From Nematopogon swammerdamellus (Eukaryota; Arthropoda; Insecta; Lepidoptera; Adelidae): 64,000 nt of DNA. The DNA is taken from contig OX336340.1 in the NCBI GenBank assembly GCA_946902875.1, positions 20,289,566-20,353,565 on the forward strand, in the 5' to 3' direction. This document shows, piece by piece, positions 43,830 through 54,367 of this stretch (its first letter is position 1; every line of letters starts with the position of its first letter). A program made the translations under genes and the position numbers. The notes beneath the pieces are model-generated. The model had not been told where the DNA came from. It saw nothing but the letters and a program-made list of their open reading frames with translations, and did not search any database.

Positions 43830-43892
43830 ACTCGACCGCGCGGTCGAGTCATCTCTTACACCCTTCAAATTGCAACTCGACCGCGCGGTCGA
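43830..43892. repeat. Twin GC-rich palindromes
   Basis: ACTCGACCGCGCGGTCGAGT (43830-43849) is a perfect 20-bp palindrome. tcgaccgcgcggtcga (43877-43892) repeats its 16-bp core 45 bp downstream. Confidence 0.8.
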
Positions 43893-44553
43893 CCTATCGA
43901 CGCCTCAACAGCGGAAGTTTATGCCTATTGCTATTTGAATGAATTGTTCTTATTAGAACGAGAGAGCACTTTAGATAGATGATTAAAAGGCCTTTTTGAC
44001 ATGAAACACACCTACAAGGAATTCAACACTAAAACAGAAAAAAAAATTCTGACGTCTTGTCATATTTGACTAAAGGTTCCTTCGTTTTCTTTATTTATTT
44101 GGGAATTTTCCCAAATTTTTATACGTTGTTTCTGGTCGAAGTTTCTGGTGCGTTCTCTGATACGATGATATATAATAATTATTTGTATTCGAATGGTCAA
44201 TTTCAGGTGAGAAAAAATTGTAAGAATATTTCGGGTGTGTTTTGTTTTTCCTGTAGTTAAAAAAAATCGTCTGTGCTTCTAAATAAGTGAATCATCACTT
44301 CTTTTACATAATTTCGTGAATAATTTCATTGACAATAAATGTAAATAGAGTAAATTGATCTGACTTATTATTTTACGAAATATAGAGTTTGTGTGGGCGC
44401 GCGCGCAAAATTTCGCGAATTTTCGCGCCTCGAAAATGGCACGAAAGTCAAGGGGTATAAGCCTTGTATAAGCATATTTAATAAGTGGGAACTCCAAGAG
44501 AAAGCATTAATATCAGCTGAACTCTTATATTTCTTTTCTCATTCACTCGGTAT
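43893..44553. other. No recognisable gene
   Basis: AT-rich; short frames only. A gcgcgcgc spot is at 44397-44406. Confidence 0.5.
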
Positions 44554-44795
44554 GTTGTTGTTGTTGTTGTTGTTTGGTTTGAGGTTGGCTCAAGGCCTGC
44601 AAACTAATCCCGCTTGGTTGGGGACCTTCGTGCAAAACCCCGCAATCTCCAGCTACCCCAGCCAGACTATGTCTTCCATGAAAGCCACAAGTCGACCGGG
44701 GTGTCTGCAGACCGCCGCCCTTAGTCGCCTTTTACGACATACACGGGGAGAGATGCAGTGGGGCTATTCTTTTAGAGTACCGGCCCCACACGGTA
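44554..44795 (-). mobile_element. Hybrid SINE: C head joined to D body, copy 2
   Basis: Same composition as 4822-5070: (AAC)n tail on the left, body D, inverted C head ending ccggccccacacggta. No clear target duplication. Its 5' end abuts the tail of the LINE at 44797-48335. Confidence 0.8.
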
Positions 44796-44796
44796 T

Positions 44797-44839
<43 letters not shown>

Positions 44840-45363
44840 TATATTAGAGAATTCCACAGCTTATATTAATACAACAAATTTAAAAATGAACAATATAAAA
44901 CTTAATAGCCAAGAATAGAATTCCTCCGGTTTACATGCATTTGATAAAACATGGTAAATAAAAACGATAGAAAATTACAAAATTAAAAGATTAAATAAAT
45001 TTAAAATAAAATAAAATAAAATTGAAATTAATTACAAAATTAAAAGTCTAAGTATCAAGTCAAAAGTTAAAAGTTAAAATTCGATTATTAATAAATAAGA
45101 AAATAATAAACAGTGAGTGAAAATTTATAAAAAACTACATTAAATTAAAACAATGATAATCTGTGAATTACAAATTTCAATAAAATCTCCTTACTCATAA
45201 ACAAATAAATACAATTCGCCGTGCATGTGTGGTGAGGGTGTGTGAGAGGATTATTTGCGATGATATGTCTGAGGGTGTGTGTGAGTGTGTGTGTGTATGT
45301 GTGTATTGTGATATACATGTGTGTGTGAGTTGCGCTTGCTACTGTTACCTATATCCGCTTAAA

Positions 45364-48027
45364 TCAGTGAGAAGCTTTGTTTTCTTTTCCCCCTATAATT
45401 CTATTCACTTCCTTTATGAAAGAGGTCTCGGTGTCGTGAAATATATCTATCTCCCAAAAGGTGAGATTGTAGGCATCCATACACCGATTCATTGTCGAAT
45501 TCCTAGCGGAGTTCGTGTTGCACAAGGGAGGCTGGAACAGTCGAGGACGCCGGGTGCACGCTGGAGCCACCCGCAAAGATATGCGAGCGAGGAGGTCCGG
45601 GCAGTCAATGTTGTGGTTAATAATATTGAACAAAAACTTCATGTCAGCTGCGGACCTCCTCTGCTCAAGGGTCAGCAGTTTATAGTGAACCGCTGCTTCT
45701 TCATAGTCTGCAAAGGACAGTTTGGAACGAAAGTTCATGTATCTAATGAACTTACGTTGAATTCCTTCAATACGCCGCATATGTGTCACGTATGATGGTG
45801 ACCATATCTGACACGCAAACTCCAACACACTCCGAACGTACGCGAAGTAAACGATTTTGAATGTTGCAAGATTGTTAAATGGTTTGCACGTGCGCATGAG
45901 GAATCCCAACATTTTATATGCCTTTGAGACTATGTACTCGTAGTGCTTGTCGAAGACAAGCTTCGAGTCGAGTATAACGCCCAAGTCCCTAACGACGTCG
46001 GTTCGTGGTATGGGCTCATTATTCAAATTGTATACGTTATTCACCTGCTTCCTATTCCTGCTGAATGTGATGACTTGACATTTCTTAATATTCAAGTCTA
46101 GGCGATTGAGTGAACAGTAGAGTGACAATCTATCAAGGTCTTCCTGTAACTTAATACAGTCGGATTGGTTCTCAATCGCCATGTATACTTTTTCGTCATC
46201 AGCATACAGCAGGAACAGGGCCCAATGGAAACATTTAACGACGTCGTAGAGGTAGGCGTTAAAGAAGAGCGGGCCGAGATGTGAACCCTGAGGCACTCCG
46301 GACGGTATTTCGACGAACTCTGACCTATACGCACCCGTCTTCACCGCCTGAGACCTGTTCCTCAAGTATGACTCGATCCACCTCAGAAGACACCCGTGGA
46401 TACCCAGTTCCCCGAGCTTCCGAACCAGGATTCCATGGTCTATCCTGTCAAAGCATTTAGCGTAGTCATTGTAAACGGCATCGACTTGCACCCGCTTATC
46501 CAACTTCATCGAAACGTAGTCAATGAACACGGCTAAGTTAGATACTACAGAACGCCCGCGCATAAAGCCGTGTTGCGCCGACGAGATGCTTGAAGAAATT
46601 AGTGGGTAAATCTGGTCGTAGACTACGCGCTCGAAAACTTTGCTAAACACTGACAGGATAGACAGGGGCCTGTAATTCTCAACACATTGTCTGGGCCCGT
46701 TCTTATGGATAGGCACCACAAACGCTTCTTTCCATTTTTGAGGAAACACGCCTTCCGAGATGGAGCGACTGAAAATAATGCTCAAAGGAGAGGCTAGTTG
46801 ATCTGCACATTGCTTTGCGAAAACTGGAGGTATGCCATCACTACCGGGGCCCTTATTTGTATCCAAAGATTGTAATATTTTTAGGACTATGCGTACGTTC
46901 GTTGCAACTGAGCTTTGGACATCGTGAGTGATATAGTCACATGGTTGACTAATGGTGGGTGAAGACGTTTTTTTGTAGACAGACTGAAAGTGATTTAAAA
47001 ATAATTTGCAGATAGCAGCACCATCACTCGCTTCTACATTACCACTTACAACTCTTCCTGGTATGGTATTTGAGCCACGCTGTGACTTTATGTAATGCCA
47101 AAAATTCTTGGGATTTGTTTTTATATTGTTCTCAGCAGTGTGGATATGTCGCCGCCAGCATTCGCGCTGCAATGCCTTTTGCCGCCTCCGAAGTAGCGAG
47201 AACGCATCGTAGTCGCTTCCCCGCCCGTGACGCTTAAATCTTTTATGAAATTTATTTTTTTCCCTTACGATTTTTATAAGAGCGGGAGAAAACCAAGTAG
47301 GATGCGCACTCGCTCCACGGACGAAGCTAGGTACGTACAGATCTACAGCCTCGTCCAGTGCCTGGTAAAAGAACGATACGGCATCATCCGGTGTGCCGGT
47401 AAAAAGAGTAGACCAGTTCACATTTAACAGGTATGTTTGAATGGCGACATAGTCAGCTCTGCGAAAAGAGTAAGTACGTGTAGGTGGATTTCTAAGCGGT
47501 GAGTGGTGAACGTCTGGCAAACATACTTCCAGAGCCGGGTGGTGTGGGAGATCCTCGCGTAGTAAGGGATCCGCAGCGCGAGCCACCTCGGCCGTGATGG
47601 AACAGAATATCAGATCAAGCAAGCGGCCATTGTCATTGAATATTCTATTGTATTGTTTAAGTCCTATGAAGGACGAACAATCCACAAAAGAGGAGCGAGC
47701 GTCATTCATTCCACCCACAGCTGAGAGATGCATACGATCCGGGTTCTGTGCCCACTCCAAAGAGGGCAGGTTAAAGTCTCCTGCGAGAACAATGTCATCA
47801 TTTGCGAATTGTGATCTAAACATGTATAGAAAATCGGTTAAATGTTTGAGCATTAAGTCACCATTTGCAGGATGCGGCGGCAAGTAGACACATACAACAT
47901 GCAAGTCATTATTGGCGCGAATTGTTGTCTTTGGAATGGACACCCACACAGCGTCGTACTGTGCGGTGGGGGGGGGGGGCGGGGAGGGTAGTGGTGGCGG
48001 TGCGCGCGGAGCGACGGACGAGAACAA
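45364..48027 (-). CDS. LINE ORF2: endonuclease C-terminal half plus reverse transcriptase
   Basis: An 887-codon open frame. Around residues 83-86 it has AGDFN, the apurinic-like endonuclease core, with a His-rich LPHHPAL near 160-166. A linker follows (WFSPALIKIVREKNK near 245). The reverse transcriptase spans about 425-640, with ENYRPLSILSVFSKVFE (450-466), motif A DYAKCFDRIDH (521-531, catalytic Asp521), motif B SGVPQGSHLGPLFF (576-589) and motif C YADD (608-611). The C-terminal MRRIEGIQRKF block follows. All catalytic Asp residues are present. The first 20 or so residues (poly-Pro) arise from reading a G/C run out of frame; the true protein continues from the fragment at 47853-48335. Would act in the nucleus by target-primed reverse transcription. 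Confidence 0.85.
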   Translation of the reverse strand: MFSSVAPRAPPPLPSPPPPPTAQYDAVWVSIPKTTIRANNDLHVVCVYLPPHPANGDLMLKHLTDFLYMFRSQFANDDIVLAGDFNLPSLEWAQNPDRMHLSAVGGMNDARSSFVDCSSFIGLKQYNRIFNDNGRLLDLIFCSITAEVARAADPLLREDLPHHPALEVCLPDVHHSPLRNPPTRTYSFRRADYVAIQTYLLNVNWSTLFTGTPDDAVSFFYQALDEAVDLYVPSFVRGASAHPTWFSPALIKIVREKNKFHKRFKRHGRGSDYDAFSLLRRRQKALQRECWRRHIHTAENNIKTNPKNFWHYIKSQRGSNTIPGRVVSGNVEASDGAAICKLFLNHFQSVYKKTSSPTISQPCDYITHDVQSSVATNVRIVLKILQSLDTNKGPGSDGIPPVFAKQCADQLASPLSIIFSRSISEGVFPQKWKEAFVVPIHKNGPRQCVENYRPLSILSVFSKVFERVVYDQIYPLISSSISSAQHGFMRGRSVVSNLAVFIDYVSMKLDKRVQVDAVYNDYAKCFDRIDHGILVRKLGELGIHGCLLRWIESYLRNRSQAVKTGAYRSEFVEIPSGVPQGSHLGPLFFNAYLYDVVKCFHWALFLLYADDEKVYMAIENQSDCIKLQEDLDRLSLYCSLNRLDLNIKKCQVITFSRNRKQVNNVYNLNNEPIPRTDVVRDLGVILDSKLVFDKHYEYIVSKAYKMLGFLMRTCKPFNNLATFKIVYFAYVRSVLEFACQIWSPSYVTHMRRIEGIQRKFIRYMNFRSKLSFADYEEAAVHYKLLTLEQRRSAADMKFLFNIINHNIDCPDLLARISLRVAPACTRRPRLFQPPLCNTNSARNSTMNRCMDAYNLTFWEIDIFHDTETSFIKEVNRIIGGKENKASH

Positions 48028-48335
48028 ATCAACGTACCTCCGCCCCGAGATTTACCTGTGACGGATGAGCGATCGCACCTATGTAAATTGTAAGAATTCG
48101 GGTCAATGACCTCCGTATCGGAGATGGAATCGATCAACCAGCTTTCCGTTATCAAAATCAGGTGATGTGAGTCTGTAAGTACACTCTGTTTGAATTCTAT
48201 CAACTTACCCCGGATACTGCGGGTGTTTTGTAGGTAAATATCTAGAGTACCCGTGAAAATAATGGACATAAGAATGCATCTTTTAAAATACTTCGTGTAG
48301 TAATTACAGTTGCGCAGTGTCGAAGTAAGGTGCAC
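47853..48335 (-). pseudogene. LINE ORF2 N-terminus (endonuclease), frameshifted
   Basis: The frame gives LDIYLQNTRSIRGKLIEFK and LILITESWLIDS, the first two endonuclease motifs (Asn; Glu in TESWL), then KSRGGGTLI. In the G-run at about 47969-47980 the frame leaves that of the 887-codon protein. Past that point this frame is spurious. A likely start Met lies 16-35 residues before LDIYLQ. Because the break falls in a homopolymer, it may be a sequencing or assembly error. Confidence 0.75.
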
Positions 48336-49783
48336 TTCATGGTATAATAAGTGCCTAATACAATATACAAATCAATGTGACAACTAACTGTCAGTGAATA
48401 AGAATTACAATCGAACCAATTCGCCAGAGTGGACGAGAGACCAGCAGCGCCGCCGCCGCTCGCCTCCCGCCCACGCCCGCCGCACCGCCGAGCGATCAAG
48501 CTAAGATAACACAGACGCAGGTGTGTGGTGTGTGTGAGTGACTGAAACTGAAGCTGAACGCATTTCGTATGTGTGTGTAGTGGATGTGTGCGTGGGAATG
48601 CGTTGGGTGGTGTGTGTGTGTGCATGGGCGATTTGAATTTTACAGTAATTACTAGACAACAAGGTGAGGCAGGAGTATTCACATGCAAGTTCGCGTGCTG
48701 AGACACAAATAGTAAGTATAATATTATTTTATTTTTGCTAAATCTGAGTCCTAGGTATATAAAATAATTCACTCGGTATATATAAAAATACGTAAGTTAG
48801 AGATATACGAGTATCACCAAGGAAAAGCCATTGACTGTAACAAAATACGAAAATGCAGTGTATTTTGTTCGGATTTTTCACATTTCATTGTACTTCTGAT
48901 ATACTTCGGCTCAAACTACTGCGATTCGCAGACAATAAAATGTAGATTTAAGTACGTGTATAAAAATCGATGTGTCGCAAAACCCACGCGATTATTTTCG
49001 GCGCCGGCCGTACTCAGTGAAGCGAGGGACGTTAGGATACTAAAAAGAGATATTTTATGCGGCCGCAGGAGTGGGAAAACAAAGACATTTGTGTTTTAAA
49101 CCGAACAAATGCACGGGAGAACACACATTTGCCCGCCTCTGACTTTTTATTGTCGGAATTTAATAGAACCCCTGGCGAGCGTTTGCAGCGAAAACTTTTA
49201 TGGATTTTTTAATACTATACTTTGTTCTAAACTTCTAATTTAATGGACATTTCTAGAATTCACCTCGTATATTTACAACGCTTTCTCCTGGGAGGGAAAT
49301 AAAGTGAAAATTGAAAAAAATTTAAATAAATTTATTTTTATTATCAACGTGGCATATTGTTGAAAAGGGCCTCCTTTGAGGATTTCAGGTCATATCTTTT
49401 TAAATAAAGCATTATATTACTCGCATGCAATTTGAATGAGTATTCCTTTGAATAAGTAGGCGCCACCAATTTATAAACATTCACCTATTGTCCTCTAAAT
49501 TAAAACGTCAAGGCTTGTTTTTTTTTCCTCGCTCTGGTCGAGGTATTTCTGGTGACCTTTAGAGATAAATATGTAAGGACCATTTTTTACAGACTAAACT
49601 TATCTGTCCTTCTTTAATGTCAGAGGCAGCTAATTAAGTCGTTTGTAGGTAAATATAAAGGCTAATCAAAATGCTTTCACGTCCATCTCCTGATAATGTT
49701 TTTCCTTCACGACTATTTTTAATTCTCTCGCAGTAATATTTCATAAGTTTTTTTTTTAATATTTACATTTCCAATATACTAGA
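48336..49783. other. No gene; GC patch then AT-rich
   Basis: 48425-48500 is GC-rich (gccgccgccgctcgcc) and 48520-48630 has (TG)n-like runs, possibly the LINE 5' region. 48700-49780 is AT-rich with nothing recognised. Confidence 0.45.
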
Positions 49784-50097
49784 GTGACAGATTCGTGTTC
49801 ATCGTTCATTGATAATATTTGTACTGATTGTAAAGTACTAGAGTCAAAAGTATTTCCTGAAATATCATATCATATAATAGAATATCATTACGCGCAATTA
49901 ATTTCTATAAATTACTCGACAAGTAAGAATACTACTTCGGGCAAGATGAAACGAATATCAAACAAGGTTCTGATAATTTCGTTAAACTTAGATTTACAAT
50001 CTGAATTCTGTGGTAATAATATTTATAGCTTTAAAGAATTTTTCAATATATTTATGAGATATCTAGACAAGCATATGCCACTAAAACATATGTGTGT
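49784..50097 (+). pseudogene. LINE endonuclease/linker fragment
   Basis: Reads CSSFIDNICTDC, YHYAQLISINYSTSKNTTSGK and LDKHMPLKH, as in the endonuclease end and linker of CR1/Jockey-group ORF2 (FIDNIFTN ... QLISI ... PLK). The SDH-type catalytic motif is not evident. The coding sense is lost at the palindrome. Confidence 0.6.
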
Positions 50098-50153
50098 TAC
50101 ACACATATGTTTTAGTGGCATATGCTTGTCTAGATATCTCATAAATATATTGA
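50043..50153. repeat. Perfect palindrome, 55-bp arms
   Basis: Left arm 50043-50097 and right arm 50099-50153 are exact reverse complements with one base (t, 50098) between them. The left arm is LINE coding sequence; the right arm is therefore an inverted copy of it. Confidence 0.95.
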
Positions 50154-50640
50154 GCTAACAATGCGATAGCTCCTTGGGCAGACCCCTTTTATATTTTTGT
50201 GAGCGAGTTCTAAACTTCAAAAATTAATACTTATATATTATGACTAGGTACACATTGCGATCTCTTAAGAGGTGAGTAGGAGAGGTTATGGGACTCACGG
50301 TTCCGCGATCATCTCTTCCTTCAGGATCCTCTTCTTCCAGCTGAACGAAGCACAATCCCTCGATGGTAGGTACCTACGTGCCTTCGCTCAGCAGCTCAAC
50401 GATCCTGGACTGCACCACTTTTTATTGAATAGCTGGATTTAATTGTTCTTGCGAAAAAACATGTAGAACGCGCGCGGTGCGTATGGTTGACCCACGCTAA
50501 CTGGCGCGGCGGCGGAGCGGTGGCGGTTAAATTCGAATCCTAAACTGCTATGGTGGGAGCAGAAAACCATAGAGAAGAGACAGCAATGCAATGAATGAAA
50601 ACAAACAATTGTACACAGCTTCGCGGTTTTGGCGCGAACA
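50154..50640. other. Non-LINE segment inside LINE M
   Basis: Between PLKH at the palindrome and the linker at 50650 lies sequence with no LINE resemblance, including GC-rich 50480-50530. Related LINE proteins have only some 15-30 residues at this place, so this is an insertion or the product of the rearrangement that made the palindrome. Confidence 0.5.
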
Positions 50641-50649
50641 GTAACTAAT

Positions 50650-51991
50650 AAAAAAACATTTGCCGACTGGGCTACTCCAGCTATTATTATTTCTAAAGAC
50701 AAATTATTTTATTTATATGATCTCCTTAAAGTTAACAATAATCCAGATCTTAGATCTTATGTTACACGTTACAGCAAAATCATTAAACAAGTTACCATTA
50801 AAGCCAAGCAACTGTTCCTTAAAAACAAAATTATGAATTCAAATAATAAAATAAAAATGGCCTGGAACATAACTAAAGAAGAAACTGGCAAATCTAACGA
50901 CTGTAACATCAAGCTAGAGTTAAAAATTGGATCAGAAATTATTTCGGATAACACAACGATTGCCAATCATGTGAATAAATTCTTTTCCACAATAGCCCAT
51001 AGTACCTACTACTCAAAGTCTAAAGTCTAGTAAAGAAGTATCATTAAACTACCTCAAAGCGTTTATCCCTCGGAATTCTGAATCAGCCATATTTGCACCT
51101 GTCACATACCTAGAGACTAAGAGAGTAATTAGGGACCTTAAATGTAAACATTCCCAAGATCTTTGGAGTATCTCACCTGTATTATTGAAATCTATAACTA
51201 ATGTCATCGGCCCGCTAACAGATATTGTAAATGACTCTCTAAAAAATGGCATATTCCCAGATTCATTAAAAGTAGCCAAAGTTATACCTTTGTATAAAAA
51301 GGGATGTCATAACAATGTTGAGAACTATCGTTCCGTCTCTATATTGCCGGTTTTCAGTAAGGTCTTTGAATTTTTTTTGGAAAAACGGTTAATTAAATTC
51401 TTTATTGATAATTAACTTATAAATTGTAAACAATTTGGATTTCGGAAAGGACTATCAACGGGTGATGCTATAGCTTCTATGGTAAAATCAATATTAACTT
51501 CCCTAGACGACTCTCAGCATACTTATGGCATCTTTTGTGATCTGTCCAAAGCCTTTGACTGTGTAAATCATGAAATATTACTAATGAAACTAGAACATTA
51601 TGGTATAAGAGACAATGAATTGCGTATATTCCAATCATATTTAGAAAATAGAGCTCAAATATGTGACGTCAATGGCTTAAAATCTAATGTAGAATCAATT
51701 ACAATGGGTTTGCCGCAGGGTCCTATCCTGGGACCATTATTGTTTCTAACATATGTTAACGACATCTCGAGCTTTATAACAGACGATATAGAGATGGTAA
51801 TGTTTGCAGACGATATCTCAGTTGTACTAAAAAACAATGATATAAGTAAACTAAGAGAATCCTTTTTAAATGTACTAGAATCTCTAAAATCATGGTTCGA
51901 ATGCAACAATCAATTACTAAATGTTAACAAAACTAACATTATGCACTTTGCTCTAGGTACTCATAGACGTAATAACACTGATGCTGATTAA
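50650..51991 (+). pseudogene. LINE linker and reverse transcriptase, broken
   Basis: Linker block NSNNKIKMAWNITKEETGK, then (stop at 51028-51030, new frame) NVENYRSVSILPVFSKVFE, a stop at 51413-51415, GFRKGLSTGDA, motif A CDLSKAFDCVNHE, motif B TMGLPQGPILGPLLF and motif C FADD (51803-51814). The catalytic residues survive but the frame is broken at least three times. No function expected. Confidence 0.75.
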
Positions 51992-52266
51992 AAACTGCAG
52001 AAAACTTGTCATAAAACCTTGCTAATGAACTAACTTTTCTGGGGGTAATATTTGATAAAAGTTTTACTTGGAAAGCCCACATAAACTCTTTAGCTGGTAA
52101 GTTGAGTTCCGCTTGTTATGCTATAAAAAAAATTAAAGAGCTATGCGGAACTCATGCTGCAAAGACGGTTTATCATGCCTATTTTGAGAGCATCATGTCA
52201 TATGACCTTATGTTTTGGGGAAATGCAGCAGACTAAATTAGAATATTTTTATTACAGAAGAGGGCC

Positions 52267-52614
52267 TTGCGGTACATCCTAAATATGAAAACTAGAGATA
52301 CTTGTAGGACAGCGTTCGGGGAGATAGGAATCATGACTTTACCAAGTGCATATGTTTACCAGAACATATGCTATGCCAGAAAATACATTAATGATTCCTC
52401 TCTTAATTCCGACAATCATAACTATGATACACGGTGTAAGAATAATGTACAACTAATAAGACATAGATTAACTAAAACCTCAAAAAGCTTTATTTGTAAT
52501 AGTGTTAGATTTTATAATAAACTGTCTTCTAACATAAAACAATTAGATGATAATAATTTCAAACGACAGATTAAATTAATGTTAATTGAAAAGAGTTATT
52601 ACACTATTAACTGA
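52267..52614 (+). pseudogene. LINE ORF2 C-terminal fragment
   Basis: Reads RYILNMKTRDTCRTAFGEIG, MTLPSAYVYQ, NYDTRCKNN, SVRFYNKLSSNIKQL and FKRQIKLMLIEKSYY, the known post-RT order of such LINEs (K.RDSCR..F..LGILT.PS ... HxxxTRxK ... FKxxLKxxL). Stops separate it from the RT. Confidence 0.7.
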
Positions 52615-52910
52615 CCGTAATTTTATCTAAGAGTTTGACTACTGTTTTTTCCACTAACAAACTTTGACAATTTGACATTTGTATACACTTTGTATCATTA
52701 GATTTTTTTATATGACTTATTACATCTCTTTGTAATAAATGTAAACTAATTTTTATTTATTTTTTGACTTGATATAATATGAAGTATCAAAATTGACGAT
52801 GGCACTATACACCAGATATAGGTAATTTAAATAGGCAGTGTGGTCAGATTCTTCAGTATTCATGTTTATGCTGTAAATATTAATGCTCTTGTGAGCGGTA
52901 GTATGGGTTA

Positions 52911-53499
52911 ATTATTTGTAAGTTACTATAATAATAATACTTATAAGGTACTAACAAAACATTGTGACTTGCGAAGATTGTTTGTCAGTTCTTCTTCGCA
53001 TTGAATTTAGAACTGGCGGAATTTTCGACATGTCCAAGCGTAGGTTACCTACCTATGGATGAAATTATACAATAAACAATAAACAATTTATCAACACATT
53101 ATTTTCTAATTTATCTATCTCACTGGATTTTACGGCATCGAATACAATGTTATGAATTTAAGTAAAAATTCTATATTTAAAAACAACTAGATACAATTTT
53201 TAAGATAACAAATTAAAATAGAAATTAAATCTACCTATCAAATTAAAATTACCTAAACTAAAACTAAATAAAGAAACCTTAAAAATAATTAACCTCTAGA
53301 GACACTGCTATTCTGATTTATCTATGTCCTGAAATTCTAAAATTATTGCTTACTTACGCCATTTTGGTTTTGCCATCATCAATGTATTTACTAATAAATA
53401 CTTACTCGTTTGATATTAGGGCGATACATAAAATTGGTACACTTACGAGTATACCTATTTGTACCACAAAAAACTACACTTGACTACAAGTGACTTCTA
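52911..53499. other. AT-rich, nothing recognised
   Basis: No gene or repeat assigned. Confidence 0.5.
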
Positions 53500-53660
53500 T
53501 AGAATAGAATAGAATAGCGTTTATTTCCTCTTCACATCAGTAATACAGTGTAGGTACATTATACACATGGGCTAGGAGGAAAAGGGAGCCAGCTCAGCTT
53601 GTATGCTGCGGCTCCCTCGCGATGAGAGCGCCGCAGCGCTGATCTTCCGCTGGTCCCAAC
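53500..53660 (-). mobile_element. Possible LINE 3' end with pentanucleotide tail
   Basis: The minus strand ends aaacgctattctattctatt. A transcribed 3' UTR followed by a (TATTC)n tail is a LINE-like layout. No coding part seen. Confidence 0.35.
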
Positions 53661-54367
53661 ACACGTACGTAAGTATTGAGAGCTACATACAAAGAGGGTA
53701 GATCTCCCTCCATTATGTGTTTAATCTATGCTCAAGTGAAGGCAATGAACTTACAATGGTTCATTAGCGAGGTTTGCCTCTAGAACGCGGTCAATCAAGC
53801 GATTTCACATACAGTTGGTACTTCATCATACGTAGAGAACTAAATTATTTTCATAACTTGTATACTGAATTGTTTTATTTTTATTAAAATTTTATAAGTG
53901 TGAATAAATGACTAAAATACAATAGATAACATGAAATAAAATTTTTAATAGTCCCCCTATGAAATTTTTTTTTATATGGTCTTCTTACCCCTGATTTCAC
54001 CAACTCCGACTATAACTAATTCAGCAGTTGTCTGTCGGTTAAAATACCATAGTGTGCTTTTGTACATACTAAATTATTTTTTTCGAGAGATTAGAGGATA
54101 TGACAGTAAATAAGATGGTAAGTACAAAGATACGTCATTGGGTAAGTAGTGTTTTTATAAAAATTCGTTAAAAGTCTGTTTAAAGCTAATCCTCACAAAG
54201 CCACGATGGGAACTGCGGCCCAAAACTAAACGAATTAGTAGGTACCTAAATCATGTTTTATAGCTTTAAGAAAATGTAAGTCTTAAAAATATAGAGAAAA
54301 ATTCATTCCTAACAATGATTTTAATCAGAACATCTGACAGTAACCTCAAACTGAAATGACAAAGCAA
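53661..54367. other. No recognisable feature
   Basis: AT-rich; no gene or repeat assigned. Confidence 0.5.

Larger units (their letters stand above)
44797..48335 (-). mobile_element. Jockey-like LINE, nearly complete ORF2
   Basis: Minus-strand element with an (AAAT)n tail at 44797-44845, about 515 bp of 3' UTR, and an ORF2 covering endonuclease and reverse transcriptase, broken by one visible frameshift. No ORF1 (gag-like, with zinc knuckles) was recognised upstream. 48336-48660 is GC- then (TG)n-rich and may be 5' UTR or flanking DNA; the 5' boundary is uncertain. Confidence 0.8.
49784..52910 (+). mobile_element. Decayed LINE (family M), interrupted
   Basis: In order: endonuclease C-terminus and linker (49784-50097), foldback and insertion (50098 to about 50640), linker (50650-51028), reverse transcriptase (51040-51991), C-terminus (52267-52614) and 3' UTR to about 52910 (shared with 27940-28152). 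Several stops and frameshifts. The 5' end is truncated or too diverged to see. Confidence 0.75.

Noticed and set aside
45229..45795. 188-codon plus-strand open frame
   Set aside because: Lies antisense to the C-terminus of the LINE protein on the minus strand; its composition follows the opposite strand and it begins in a GT-rich tract.
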